This document shows positions 8,740-18,315 of a stretch of 64,000 nt of DNA, one piece after another; positions within the stretch are counted from its first letter, which is position 1; each line of letters opens with the position of its first letter. Where the stretch lies: assembly GCA_963799415.1 (NCBI GenBank), contig CAWCXI010000032.1:48351-112350 (forward strand). The letters run 5' to 3'. The notes beneath the pieces were generated by a model, which saw nothing but the letters and a program-made list of their open reading frames with translations, had not been told where the DNA came from and did not search any database. The translations under genes were made by a program, and so were the position numbers. This stretch comes from JAMXLO01 sp963799415. Lineage in GTDB: Bacteria; Pseudomonadota; Alphaproteobacteria; Acetobacterales; Acetobacteraceae.

Positions 8740-9666
8740 TCACAGCATGCGGGCGGGCTTCATCCAGCCGTCTTCCAGCCGGGCGAGCCCGATCACGCAC
8801 TCCCCCGCCATGGCGCGCACCAACCCTCCAGCAGGATCGGCCGAACCGGGAATGCGGCCCATCAGCGTGACCAGGTTTATCGCCTGGCCGTGCCTCAGGC
8901 CACTGACCTCCGCCTCGGTCAAGGCCAGCGCCGGGATGTCGGCCAGCGCGGTCGCGACCGGAAGCAGCAGGTCCGGGGAAGCCGGCGCGGTATCGTCTGT
9001 CGCGCGGAGTTTGTCCAGGGGCTTCGCCTGGGCCTCGGTGAATGGGCCGACGCGGAGGCGGCGCAACGCCGTGATATGGCCGAAAGTGCCGCAGGCCTGG
9101 GCAAGGTCGCGTGCCAGACTGCGCATGTAGACCCCCTTGCCGGAGGCGACCTCGAAGATGGCGGTATCCTCATTCGGGCGTTCGATCAACTCGAAGCGGT
9201 CCACCCGGGCGGGACGCGGCTCCAGGTTCGGCGGGCGACCCTCCCGAGCCATGTCGTAGGCCCGCTCTCCGGCAACCTTCACCGCTGAGAAGGTGGGCGG
9301 AACCTGCATGATGTCGCCGCGGAATTTTTCTGATGCCGCGCGGATCTGCTCGTCCGTGGGTCGCACAGGCGACGTGGCGGTGAGCTTGCCGTCGGCATCG
9401 TCGGTCTCGCGCGCTTCACCGAAGCGCAGCGTGAAGCGGTAGAGTTTCGTGCCGTCCATGACGTAGGGCACAGTCTTGGTGGCGGCACCGAACGCGATCG
9501 GCAGCACGCCCGTGGCGAGCGGATCGAGCGTGCCGCCGTGGCCAGCCTTCTGTGCGTCGAATGCACGACGGACGCGGTTGACCACGTCGGTGCTGGTCAG
9601 CCCTGGTGGTTTGTCAATGATCAGCCAGCCGTCGAGCGGACGGCCGCGGGGCTTGCGGCGGGGCAT
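8740..9666 (-). CDS. truB: tRNA pseudouridine(55) synthase
   Basis: Converts U55 in the T-loop of tRNAs to pseudouridine. The 308-aa product shows the family signature: GWLIIDKPPGLTSTDVVNRV, then HGGTLDPLATGVLPIAFG containing the catalytic Asp, and GERAYDMAREG. A C-terminal PUA-like domain follows (ALTEAEVSGLRHGQAINL). I begin it at the ATG at 9666 (MPRRKPRGRPLDG); the open frame upstream of that encodes the lysozyme scrap and is not part of TruB. First gene of the truB-rpsO-cupin-pnp series. Confidence 0.96.
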   Translation of the reverse strand: MPRRKPRGRPLDGWLIIDKPPGLTSTDVVNRVRRAFDAQKAGHGGTLDPLATGVLPIAFGAATKTVPYVMDGTKLYRFTLRFGEARETDDADGKLTATSPVRPTDEQIRAASEKFRGDIMQVPPTFSAVKVAGERAYDMAREGRPPNLEPRPARVDRFELIERPNEDTAIFEVASGKGVYMRSLARDLAQACGTFGHITALRRLRVGPFTEAQAKPLDKLRATDDTAPASPDLLLPVATALADIPALALTEAEVSGLRHGQAINLVTLMGRIPGSADPAGGLVRAMAGECVIGLARLEDGWMKPARML

Positions 9667-9726
9667 GGGGGCAGAAGTCCTGGGACGGCGCGGCGTAGGC
9701 GCAGAGCGGCGGGGTGTCAATGCGTG

Positions 9727-9818
9727 GCCAGGATAGCGTGCTTCATTGGCGCTGATGCCGTGCGCATCGAGCGCGCGGCCGATCATCGGTGGGAAGAAAT
9801 ATCTGCGCTGTCCATCGG
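9727..9818 (-). pseudogene. Remnant of a lysozyme gene (internally deleted copy of the 49-kb gene)
   Basis: Bases 9727-9783 match 49403-49461, inside the intact lysozyme gene, with about four substitutions and a two-base gap. Bases 9784-9818 match 49658-49692, the region just upstream of that gene's start, with four mismatches in 35. The two blocks are fused here, so about 196 bases containing the start and catalytic region are missing. The surviving peptide IGRALDAHGISANEARY corresponds to IGRALDVHGISADEARY of the intact gene. It sits in the gap between truB and the divergent oxidoreductase and is not expressible as an enzyme. Confidence 0.8.
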
Positions 9819-9841
9819 AAAAGCTTCATGAGAGAGGTGAA

Positions 9842-11479
9842 ATGATGCACGACGTTGTCATCATCGGGGGCGGCCACAACGGCCTTGTCTGCTCCGCCTA
9901 TCTGGCGATGGCGGGCTTCAAGGTCGTCGTGCTCGACCAGCGTCCCGTGGTCGGAGGCGCCGCCGTCACGGAAGAGTTCACCCCCGGCTTTTCGAATTCG
10001 GTCGCCTCCTACACCGTCTCCCTGTTGAACCCGAAGATTATCCGGGACCTCGATCTCAACGCGCATGGATTGCGGATCGTCGAGCGTCCGATCGCCAACT
10101 TCCTGCCATTGGATGATGGACGCTTCCTGAAGGTCGGCGGCGGCCAAACCAAACGCGAGGTCGCCAAATTCTCGACATGGGATGCGGATCGTCTGGACGA
10201 CTATCAAGCACGCCTGGCGGCGGTGGCCGAGGTCTTGCGCGCCGTCGTCCTCGAGACGCCGCCGAATGTTGTCGAGGGAGCCTCGATCACTGCAATCGCC
10301 GAATTGTTCAAGCTTGGCAGGATGGGCAACAGAATTCGCGCCCTCGGACTCGATCTGCAGCGAGACCTTCTCAACCTCTTCACGGCGTCAGCCGGCGACT
10401 TCCTCGACGGCCGGTTCGAAAGCGCGCCTATCAAGGCTGCTTTCGGCTTCGACAGCATCGTCGGCAACTATGCGAGTCCCTACACGCCAGGCTCGGCTTA
10501 CGTTCTCCTGCACCATAACTTTGGCGAGGTGAACGGCAAGAAAGGTGTCTGGGGCCATGCCATCGGCGGCATGGGTGCCATCACCCAGGCCATGGCGAAA
10601 GCCGCCACAAATCACGGCGTGGACATCAGGCTCGCGACGCGCGTGCGCCGGGTCCTCGTCGAGAATGGCCGTGCCGTCGGCGTCGAGACGGACAAGGGCG
10701 AAGCAATCCGTGCCACCGCCGTCGCCGCGGGGATCAATCCCAGGCTCCTCTACCTCGACCTCGTCGATCCGCTTGCCTTGCCGGAGGGGTTTCGGCGGCG
10801 CATGGAGAACTGGCGCTGTGGCTCGGGCACGTTTCGCATGAACGTCGCACTTTCCGAATTGCCGGACTTCACCGCCTTACCCGGTCGCGAATGCGCTGAG
10901 CACCATGCGTCCGGCATAATCATCGCGCCAAGTCTCGCCTACATGGAGCGCGCCTATTTCGACGCACGTTCTATTGGGTGGTCGCGCAGCCCGATCGTGG
11001 AATTGGTCATTCCCTCAACGCTCGACGACACGCTCGCACCGCGCGGACAGCACGTAGCGAGCCTGTTCTGCCAGCACGTCGCGCCGAAGCTGCCCGACGG
11101 TTCGTCGTGGGACGACCATCGCGAAACCGTCGCCGATCTGATGATCGAGACGGTGGATCACTACGCGCCGAATTTCCGCCGCTCGGTGTTGGCCCGTCAG
11201 ATCTTCTCCCCGCTCGACCTCGAAAGAACCTTCGGCCTGATTGGCGGCGACATCTTCCATGGAGCGCTTGATCTGGGGCAGATCTTCTCGGCGCGTCCGA
11301 TGCTGGGCTACGCGGATTATCGCGGTCCGATCGCGGGTCTTTATTTGTGCGGCGCGGGAGGCCATCCGGGAGGCGGCGTCACGGGCGCGCCCGGCCACAA
11401 CGCCGCGCGCGAAATCGCGCGCGATCTCAGGCGCGCGCGGCGTAGGCCGTCCTGGACGGGACGCCAACGATCAGGTTGA
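9842..11479 (+). CDS. FAD-dependent oxidoreductase, phytoene-desaturase/PYROXD2-like
   Basis: A 545-aa flavoprotein. The N-terminal dinucleotide-binding motif is DVVIIGGGHNGLVCSAYLA, followed by a second glycine pattern (VVGGAAVTEEF) and a C-terminal FAD-contact motif (GLYLCGAGGHPGGGVTGAPG). The overall pattern fits the CrtI/PYROXD2 branch of the amine-oxidase superfamily rather than a carotenoid-specific enzyme, and no carotenoid genes are nearby. The start is set at the ATG at 9842 because GAGAGGTGA precedes it and the upstream frame encodes the lysozyme scrap on the other strand. Substrate unknown; presumably a soluble or membrane-associated dehydrogenase. Confidence 0.85.
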   Translation: MMHDVVIIGGGHNGLVCSAYLAMAGFKVVVLDQRPVVGGAAVTEEFTPGFSNSVASYTVSLLNPKIIRDLDLNAHGLRIVERPIANFLPLDDGRFLKVGGGQTKREVAKFSTWDADRLDDYQARLAAVAEVLRAVVLETPPNVVEGASITAIAELFKLGRMGNRIRALGLDLQRDLLNLFTASAGDFLDGRFESAPIKAAFGFDSIVGNYASPYTPGSAYVLLHHNFGEVNGKKGVWGHAIGGMGAITQAMAKAATNHGVDIRLATRVRRVLVENGRAVGVETDKGEAIRATAVAAGINPRLLYLDLVDPLALPEGFRRRMENWRCGSGTFRMNVALSELPDFTALPGRECAEHHASGIIIAPSLAYMERAYFDARSIGWSRSPIVELVIPSTLDDTLAPRGQHVASLFCQHVAPKLPDGSSWDDHRETVADLMIETVDHYAPNFRRSVLARQIFSPLDLERTFGLIGGDIFHGALDLGQIFSARPMLGYADYRGPIAGLYLCGAGGHPGGGVTGAPGHNAAREIARDLRRARRRPSWTGRQRSG

Positions 11480-11528
11480 CGCCCGTGGTCTTGATCGCAA
11501 AGCTGCGGCGAAGACATGGAGGGCGGTA

Positions 11529-11960
11529 ATGCCATTCGATGGTGAAGCGCGGCCATGCGTGTTGTCCGGAGGCCAGACGGCCGCACGATCAGCCGTCGTG
11601 CTGGACAAGGTGGAATTCCTGCTCGATGGCGGCGCCAAGTGGGCACGGCGCACTCTTGAGACGATCGATGGCAGGCGTTGTCTCCTCGGGGCGATCCAGC
11701 ATGTCCGGCATGAACTCGGAGACAAGGACGATCGCGCCGCCGAGTACCTCGCGCGCGCGATCGACCAGTGGCAGATTCGCAAGGGTCTGCCTCCTCTCGG
11801 CGACGGAGATGATTGCAGCATCATGGGCTTCAATGACGCTCATCGGCGCGGCTTTTCCGATATTGCCAGCGTGCTGAGAGAGGCGCGCCAACTCGCGATG
11901 GTTGATACCTTGGTGGCGGCTGAGGAAACCGTACAGGCGGCCTCTGCGGGCATGTCCTAA
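11529..11960 (+). CDS. DUF6197-like small protein
   Basis: A 143-aa protein starting at an ATG with GGAGGG about four bases upstream. The spaced segments RCLLGAIQHVRHELG, AAEYLARAI, IMGFNDAHRRGFSDI and ASVLREARQLA match the pattern of DUF6197 proteins (C-x-x-G-A early, then a W/F-N-D followed by an Arg and a helix). DUF6197 is best known from actinobacteria and its function is unknown. The opposite strand also has open frames here, but they lack such a pattern. It is 50 bases downstream of the oxidoreductase on the same strand and could be co-transcribed. Family assignment is from memory and moderate. Confidence 0.55.
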   Translation: MPFDGEARPCVLSGGQTAARSAVVLDKVEFLLDGGAKWARRTLETIDGRRCLLGAIQHVRHELGDKDDRAAEYLARAIDQWQIRKGLPPLGDGDDCSIMGFNDAHRRGFSDIASVLREARQLAMVDTLVAAEETVQAASAGMS

Positions 11961-12064
11961 CAAACATCGGATTGACCCGGCTACACCGGCGCACGTGTCG
12001 TTCGTCACTTGGCTCGCTGATCCTATGCTATAGTCACGACCAACAAGACGTCAGCAGGTGGAGC

Positions 12065-15000
12065 ATGCCCTGGCCTGGACGCACGCTCGTTCCAAATCCG
12101 CAAAAGCAGCGCGTGCTGGCCTGCCTGACGCTGGCTCTCGCCTACGTGGCCTCAGGCCGCCTCGGGCTGCTCCTGGCTGTGCCGCCGGGATACGCGACGG
12201 CGATCTTTCCGCCCGCGGGCATTGCCATGGCCGCTGTGCTTATCGGCGGACGCGGGACGCTGCCGTGGATATTCGCCGGGTCGTGTGCGCTCAATCTCTG
12301 GGTCGGCTCAACGATGGAGCAGGACAGCGCGGTGCTGGCCTTCGCGGTGGCAGTGGCGATCGCCGCGGCCTCCGTCGCGCAAGCCGCGGCAGGCGGGTGG
12401 GCACTGCGCAAGCTCATCGGCTACCCCGCCACCCTGGACAACGTCAGGGATCTGGGCCGCTTCCTGCTGATCACGCCGGTGTTGTGCCTGACCAGCGCGA
12501 CGCTGTCGCACGGCGGCATGGCGGCGCTTGGCGCAATCGACACATCTGAGGTCGCTTCGAGTTGGCTCTCCTGGTGGATTGGCGACACCCTCGGCGTCCT
12601 GCTGTTCCTGCCGCTTGTCATGGTGGCGGCCGGCAAGCCCCGTGCCCTATGGCGTGGCCGCGCGCGATCCGTGGCGCTGCCGATGCTTCTGTTCTTCGCG
12701 CTCTTCGTGGCGATTTTTGTCCGCACGAGGGCCTGGGAGCGTGACCAGTCCCTCGCCGAATTCCAGCTTTTGTCACAGGGGTTCACCGACAAGCTGCAGT
12801 TTCAGCTTGAGGCACAGGAGGATTTTCTTCAGCAACTCAGTGCGGTTTGGAAGGGACCATCGCCGCTATCACCAAAGGATTTCACCACGCTCACCGGTCG
12901 CCTCTTGCAGCGATACCCCGCGATACAGGCGATCGAATGGGCTCCTGAGGTCGGGCGTTCGGCGCGCGACAAATTTGTCGCCAACCAGCAAGAGAGCAAC
13001 CCCAGTTTCGCCATCCGCGAGCGCGATAACGCCACGGGAATCCGGCAAGCCGACGATCGATCCGAATTCTATCCCGTCACCTATGTTGAGCCCCTGCACG
13101 GCAATGAAGCCGCGGTTGGCTTCGATCTCGCCTCTGATCCCGAGCGACGTGCCACGATACGTCGCACGATCTCAACCGGAACCGTGGCTGCCACGGCTCC
13201 AATCAGGCTGGTGCAGCAGCCCGAGGATCTCAGTGGCATTCTGTTGACTTTGTCTGTTCCCCACGGCCCGAACGGGCCTGGCGTGTTGCTGGTCGTCCTT
13301 CACATGGACAGGTTCATCGCGGCCACGCTCGGTCCGGCAAACCAGAATCTCGCCGCCGAGTTTGTCGATCAGGCGGCAGGCCAGACGTTGTTCGACACCC
13401 TCGCGGACGGCTTTTCGATAACGGCGTATGATCATGCGATCAATTTCGGCGGAAGAAGTTACTCCATCAGGACAGCGCCGACGCCGCATTACGCCGCAGC
13501 ACACCAGGGATGGCAGAGTTGGGCCGTATTGGTCGCCGGGATTTTGAGCACCAGCCTGCTTGGCGCATTTCTTTTGTTGAGCACCGGCGAACGCCAGCGC
13601 TTCGCCCGCCTGCTATCGGAAAGGACGCGGGAACGCGACCGTATCTGGCAGGTATCCGAGGACTTGCTCGGCGTGAGTAATTTCGATGGCTACTTCACGA
13701 GCGTGAATCCTGCCTGGACGAAAACGCTCGGCTGGAGTGAGGACGAGATCAAGGCGCTGCACGTCAACGAATTGCGCCATCCAGACGATCTGCTGATCGG
13801 TACCGAAGGCCGACGACGGCTCGCTGAGGGTGCTGGCACCGTGCGGATCGAGAACCGCTTCCGCCATCAGGATGGATCATATCGCTGGATCTACTGGACG
13901 ATGACCGCCCAGCAAGGCCTGATCTACTTGATCGGACGCAATGTCACTGCCGACAAGGAAGCGGCTCAGGCGCATCGGCAGACCGAAGACCAGTTACGCC
14001 AGCTACAAAAGATGGAGTTCGTCGGACAGCTCACCGGCGGCATCGCGCACGACTTCAATAACCTCCTCACCGTTATCCTCGGCAATCTCGAGCTTCTTGA
14101 ACGCTCGCTCGATGCCGCATCGAGCAGAGCGCTCAAGGCTGTCAAGGCGGCGATGACCGGCGCGACGCGGGCGGTGACGTTGACGCAGCGTTTGCTTGCC
14201 TACGCGCAACGTCAGCCATTGCGGCCGCGCACGGTGGATGTGAACGAGCTGGTTGCCGGCATGGGCGATCTGATCAGCCGTACGCAGGGCGAGATAATCC
14301 GCTATGAGTTCTCGCTTGGCGCACAGCCGCCATTTTGTGTCTGCGACGCCAACCAGCTCGAGACGGCACTGCTCAACCTGGTAATCAACGCGCGTGATGC
14401 GATGCCGCGGGGCGGACGGTTGACGGTCGCGACTGCCAATGTCGCTTTTGACGAGGTGCGCGCAGCCCTCCGCCGCATTGCCGCGGGCTCTTACGTGATG
14501 CTCGCGGTCAGCGATACCGGCGTCGGCATGTCGCGCGAAACGGTCGAACGTGCATTCGAGCCGTTCTTCACCACGAAAGGTGCAGGCAAAGGGACCGGCC
14601 TTGGCCTCAGCATGGTGTATGGTTTCGTCAAGCAGTCAAACGGTCATACCGAGATCGAAAGCGAGCCCGGGTCCGGCACGACGCTGCGGATCTTCCTGCC
14701 GGCCCTGGCGGCTGGCGAAACAGCGAGGACGCATGGGACCGAGAGCGCGCCGGTTGGCGCCAACACGCGCGGAGCAGGCGAGACGATCCTGGTCACCGAG
14801 GATGATGCGGGTGTGCGTGGCTATGTTGTGGAAGCCCTGCGAGAGCTGAACTACGCCGTCATGGAGGCAGACGATGCCGCCGCCGCGCTGGCGATCATCG
14901 CTCAGGCTGATGCGCGGATCGATCTGCTGCTGACCGATGTCGTGATGCCCGGAATGAATGGCCGCGAATTGGCCGACCGGGCGAGGCGGGCTATGCCAAA

Positions 15001-15157
15001 CATCCGGATCCTGTTCATGACCGGATACTCGCAGGACGCCATCGTCCATCAGGGCCGGCTCGACCCCGACATCGAGCTGCTCGAAAAGCCATTTCGCAGC
15101 GAAGGGCTGGCTATTCGCGTGCGCGCGCTGCTCGATGCGGAGGTCGATGCAACCTAA
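12065..15157 (+). CDS. Hybrid sensor histidine kinase/response regulator (MASE1-CHASE-PAS-HisKA-HATPase-REC)
   Basis: A 1030-aa membrane sensor. The order is a multi-helix MASE1 membrane domain (roughly residues 15-240), an extracytoplasmic CHASE-like domain (about 250-470, with FQLEAQEDFLQQL and YPAIQAIEWAPEV), a further membrane helix near 500, a PAS domain (about 530-650), HisKA with phospho-acceptor His662 in GGIAHDFNNLL, HATPase (NLVINARDAMP, DTGVGMSRE, GTGLGLSMVYGFVKQ) and a C-terminal receiver with phospho-acceptor Asp958 in LLLTDVVMPGMNG. It can autophosphorylate and pass phosphate to its own receiver; the output partner and signal are unknown. The start at 12065 gives a short basic tail before the first helix. 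Confidence 0.9.
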   Translation: MPWPGRTLVPNPQKQRVLACLTLALAYVASGRLGLLLAVPPGYATAIFPPAGIAMAAVLIGGRGTLPWIFAGSCALNLWVGSTMEQDSAVLAFAVAVAIAAASVAQAAAGGWALRKLIGYPATLDNVRDLGRFLLITPVLCLTSATLSHGGMAALGAIDTSEVASSWLSWWIGDTLGVLLFLPLVMVAAGKPRALWRGRARSVALPMLLFFALFVAIFVRTRAWERDQSLAEFQLLSQGFTDKLQFQLEAQEDFLQQLSAVWKGPSPLSPKDFTTLTGRLLQRYPAIQAIEWAPEVGRSARDKFVANQQESNPSFAIRERDNATGIRQADDRSEFYPVTYVEPLHGNEAAVGFDLASDPERRATIRRTISTGTVAATAPIRLVQQPEDLSGILLTLSVPHGPNGPGVLLVVLHMDRFIAATLGPANQNLAAEFVDQAAGQTLFDTLADGFSITAYDHAINFGGRSYSIRTAPTPHYAAAHQGWQSWAVLVAGILSTSLLGAFLLLSTGERQRFARLLSERTRERDRIWQVSEDLLGVSNFDGYFTSVNPAWTKTLGWSEDEIKALHVNELRHPDDLLIGTEGRRRLAEGAGTVRIENRFRHQDGSYRWIYWTMTAQQGLIYLIGRNVTADKEAAQAHRQTEDQLRQLQKMEFVGQLTGGIAHDFNNLLTVILGNLELLERSLDAASSRALKAVKAAMTGATRAVTLTQRLLAYAQRQPLRPRTVDVNELVAGMGDLISRTQGEIIRYEFSLGAQPPFCVCDANQLETALLNLVINARDAMPRGGRLTVATANVAFDEVRAALRRIAAGSYVMLAVSDTGVGMSRETVERAFEPFFTTKGAGKGTGLGLSMVYGFVKQSNGHTEIESEPGSGTTLRIFLPALAAGETARTHGTESAPVGANTRGAGETILVTEDDAGVRGYVVEALRELNYAVMEADDAAAALAIIAQADARIDLLLTDVVMPGMNGRELADRARRAMPNIRILFMTGYSQDAIVHQGRLDPDIELLEKPFRSEGLAIRVRALLDAEVDAT

Positions 15158-15336
15158 GGCGACCCTCCGGGCGAGGCGATCGCCGCTTTCCGGGGAAGAG
15201 CGCCATCGATCGGCCCGATTAAACCAGCCAGAATAATTCATTGGACTATAGCATCCGGAAGCACAATGTTGCGTGCGCACCGTGGCCGGCTGTTCCTTCG
15301 AAGCCGCGCGGGCTCATCCAACCGGGAGACATTGTT

Positions 15337-16800
15337 ATGGCTAAAGAGACGACCACGCTGACGACAGCGGGGGGCGCACCAGTCCCGGACAACCAGAATT
15401 CGATCACTGCCGGCGCGCGCGGACCCGTTCTGCTGCAGGATTGGCAGTTGCTCGAGAAGCTGGCGCATCAGAACCGTGAGCGCATCCCCGAGCGGGTCGT
15501 GCACGCGAAGGGCTGGGGCGCGCACGGCACTCTGACCGTGACCAACGACATCACCAGATATACGCGGGCGAAGCTGTTCTCGGCGGTCGGCAAGACGACC
15601 CCGCTGATCGCCCGGTTCTCTACGGTTGCGGGCGAGGCGGGTGCCGCCGACGCCGAGCGCGACGTGCGTGGCTTCGCGGTGAAATACTACACCGAGGAAG
15701 GCAACTGGGACCTGGTGGGGAATAATACGCCGGTATTCTTCGTGCGTGATCCGCTGAAATTCCCGGACTTCATCCACACCCAGAAGCGTCACCCGAAAAC
15801 CAACCTGCGCTCGCCGACCGCGATGTGGGATTTCTGGTCGCTCAGCCCGGAGAGCCTGCATCAGGTCACCATTCTGATGTCCGACCGTGGCCTGCCGCCC
15901 AGCCCCCGTTTCATGAACGGCTACGGCAGCCACACGTTCAGCTTCTGGAATGACAGTGGCGAGCGGTTCTGGGTGAAGTTCCACTACAAGACCCTTCAGG
16001 GCCACCGCTTCCTGACCAATGCGCAGGCTGCTCAGGTCATCGGGCAGACCCGCGAGTCATACCAGGAGGACCTGTTCGGCTCGATCGAGCGGGGTGAATT
16101 CCCGAAGTGGCGCCTCTGCGTGCAGATCATGCCGGAACTGGACGCCGAGAAGCAGCCGTTCAACCCGTTCGACCTCACCAAGGTTTGGCCGCACAAGAGC
16201 TTTCCGCTGATCGAGGTTGGCATCGTCGAGCTGAACCGGAACCCCGACAACTACTTTGCCGAAATCGAGCAACTGGCGCTGAGCCCATCCAATGTCGTGC
16301 CGGGCATCGGCTTCAGCCCGGACAAGATGCTGCAGGCGCGCATCTTCTCCTACGCCGACGCGCATCGCCACCGGATCGGCACGCACTACGAAGCATTGCC
16401 GGTGAATGCGCCGCACGTGCCGGTCCACAATTACAATAAGGACGGCGCGATGCGGTTCACCCGCAACGACAATGGCAACCCCGACGCCTACTACGAGCCG
16501 AATTCGTTCAACGGCCCGCAGCAGGATCCGGCGGTGAAAGAGCCACCGCTGCGGATCTCCGGCGATGCCGACCGCTACGACCACCGCATCGGCAATGACG
16601 ACTATGGCCAGGTTGCCGCGCTGTTCCGCCTGTTCGACGCCGGGCAACGGCAGCGTCTGTTCAGCAACATCGCCGCGCTGATGCAGGGCGTCCCGACGCA
16701 AATCGTTGAGCGCCAGTTGATGCACTTTGCCCGGGTCGATCCGGCGTATGCTGCCGGGGTTCGGGCTGCACTCGTGCCGAACCAGATGGCGGCAGAGTAG
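15337..16800 (+). CDS. katA: Monofunctional haem catalase
   Basis: Small-subunit (clade 3-like) catalase, 487 aa, degrading hydrogen peroxide. The distal haem-pocket His is in RVVHAKGWGAHG, the Asn region in GNNTPVFFVRDPLKFPDF, and the proximal Tyr haem ligand in RIFSYADAHRHRIG; all are intact. The length and absence of a C-terminal flavodoxin-like domain argue against the large-subunit KatE class. Start at the ATG at 15337 follows CCGGGAGAC with good spacing. A strong hairpin follows the stop. It stands alone downstream of the sensor kinase; no OxyR-like gene is adjacent. The gene symbol reflects the family rather than proven orthology. Confidence 0.93.
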   Translation: MAKETTTLTTAGGAPVPDNQNSITAGARGPVLLQDWQLLEKLAHQNRERIPERVVHAKGWGAHGTLTVTNDITRYTRAKLFSAVGKTTPLIARFSTVAGEAGAADAERDVRGFAVKYYTEEGNWDLVGNNTPVFFVRDPLKFPDFIHTQKRHPKTNLRSPTAMWDFWSLSPESLHQVTILMSDRGLPPSPRFMNGYGSHTFSFWNDSGERFWVKFHYKTLQGHRFLTNAQAAQVIGQTRESYQEDLFGSIERGEFPKWRLCVQIMPELDAEKQPFNPFDLTKVWPHKSFPLIEVGIVELNRNPDNYFAEIEQLALSPSNVVPGIGFSPDKMLQARIFSYADAHRHRIGTHYEALPVNAPHVPVHNYNKDGAMRFTRNDNGNPDAYYEPNSFNGPQQDPAVKEPPLRISGDADRYDHRIGNDDYGQVAALFRLFDAGQRQRLFSNIAALMQGVPTQIVERQLMHFARVDPAYAAGVRAALVPNQMAAE

Positions 16801-16808
16801 TTCGCTCC

Positions 16809-16842
16809 GGTCCGGTGACACGCTCCGGCGTGTCACCGGACC
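16809..16842 (+). terminator. Strong hairpin after catalase
   Basis: A perfect 14-base-pair stem (GGTCCGGTGACACG with its complement at 16829-16842) and a six-base loop begin eight bases after the catalase stop. There is no U-tract, but stem strength and position make it the likely catalase terminator. Confidence 0.7.
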
Positions 16843-17048
16843 AATTGCCGATCAGAATAGGCGACATCTTCCTCCGGTGGCTGGCGGTATTCCGGGTGCC
16901 GTCGTCAGCGTCAACAAGAGATTCTTTTGACATGATCGTCGTCCGGACCGAAAATCCCGAATTGGCACCGATATGATGGCTGGGCCGCGGGTGACGCGGC
17001 TCAACGAAGTCTCTGAGAGTGCTGGAGCCCTAAAGCGGGGTAGCGATC

Positions 17049-17945
17049 ATGGCCTCTGACACGATGACAGCACAGATGTCCGGCAAGGGTGGCTTCATCG
17101 CCGCGCTTGACCAGAGCGGCGGATCGACACCCGGTGCGCTGCGCCTCTACGGCATTCCGGACAGCGCCTACAGCGGTGACGCCGAGATGTTCAGCCTCAT
17201 GCATGCCATGCGCGTGCGCATCATGACGGCGCCGGCCTTCACGGGTGCCAAGGTCATCGCCGCCATCCTGTTCGAGGCGACGATGGATGGCGAGGCACAG
17301 GGAAAGCCCGTACCCGCGTTCCTGTGGGAGGATCGGGGAGTCGTGCCCTTCGTGAAGGTCGACAAGGGTCTCGAGCCTGAGAGCGACGGCGTCAGTCTGA
17401 TGAAGCCGATGCCCTCGCTCGACGCGCTGCTCGCCCGGGCGGTGAAGCGTGGCGTCTTTGGCACCAAGATGCGTTCCGTCATCAACCTGCCGTCGAAAAA
17501 CGGAATCGCCGCCGTGGTAGCGCAACAGTTCGAAGTGGCCGCGCAGATCGCCGCGCACGGCCTCATGCCCATCATCGAGCCAGAAGTCCTGATCAAGAGC
17601 CCGGACAAGGCCGGCGCGGAGGCCATCCTGCTTGCCGAGCTGAAGCAGAAGCTCGATGCGTTGGGCGGCGACGGTCGGGTGATGCTCAAGCTCACGATTC
17701 CGAACGTTCCGGATTTCTATTCGGCACTGATCAAGCATGAGCGCGTCGCCAGGGTTGTCGCACTTTCCGGCGGCTACACGCGGGACGACGCCTGCAAACG
17801 CCTCGCCGCCAATCACGGCATGATCGCGAGCTTCTCGCGTGCCCTGACCGAGGGGCTGACACATTCTATGAGTGATGGCGAGTTCGACGCGGCGCTGGCC
17901 AGATCAATCGACGAGATCTATCGGGCCTCGACCGTGAAGGTCTGA
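17049..17945 (+). CDS. Class I fructose-bisphosphate aldolase
   Basis: Schiff-base aldolase of glycolysis/gluconeogenesis, 298 aa, of the short bacterial class I type. Recognisable segments are GFIAALDQSGGSTPGALRLYG at the N-terminus, EDRGVVPFVKVDKGLEPES (family lysines), LMPIIEPEVLI and VMLKLTIPNVPDFY, where the second lysine-bearing strand lies, followed by the phosphate-binding VVALSGGYTRDDA. Cytoplasmic. It has its own gap of about 200 bases upstream after the catalase hairpin and no operon partner on the same strand. Confidence 0.9.
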   Translation: MASDTMTAQMSGKGGFIAALDQSGGSTPGALRLYGIPDSAYSGDAEMFSLMHAMRVRIMTAPAFTGAKVIAAILFEATMDGEAQGKPVPAFLWEDRGVVPFVKVDKGLEPESDGVSLMKPMPSLDALLARAVKRGVFGTKMRSVINLPSKNGIAAVVAQQFEVAAQIAAHGLMPIIEPEVLIKSPDKAGAEAILLAELKQKLDALGGDGRVMLKLTIPNVPDFYSALIKHERVARVVALSGGYTRDDACKRLAANHGMIASFSRALTEGLTHSMSDGEFDAALARSIDEIYRASTVKV

Positions 17946-18315
17946 TGCCTGGCGACAGCGGCGTGGAGAGGCGCAGCAAGGCGTAGGCGCCGTTGGCTGT
18001 TGGATCGCCAAGAGGATATGGCGCCGCAGTGCATTCGTCGCGCGTCAGGCTTTTGTGGCTTTGGCTGCTTTCCCTGATCACTCGACAGCACTGGAGCCAG
18101 TCGGGCGTCGGCGTGGTGACGAGTCGTCGGGACGTGTTCGGCCCCGCCGTCGCCGCTCTGACGCTTGGCGTCGACGCTCGCGCGGCGCTGGCGCAGCGCA
18201 TGGGGCGAAACGCGGCATTCGATCATGCGGGCAATGTCGCGATCGCCGCCGCGGGCGACGCAATCTGGGTCCAGCAGTCGAATTGGGTGGGTAATATGAC
18301 AACCGGGTCGGAGGA
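17946..18315. other. Intergenic region without a supported gene
   Basis: The 370 bases between aldolase and the convergent GMC oxidoreductase contain open frames on both strands, but none shows a recognisable domain, a good ribosome-binding site or a stable start. I see no clear terminator, promoter or repeat. Confidence 0.4.

Noticed and set aside
11589..12008. Minus-strand frame opposite the DUF6197-like gene
   Set aside because: The plus-strand frame has a better start context and a family-like pattern; the minus-strand one has neither.
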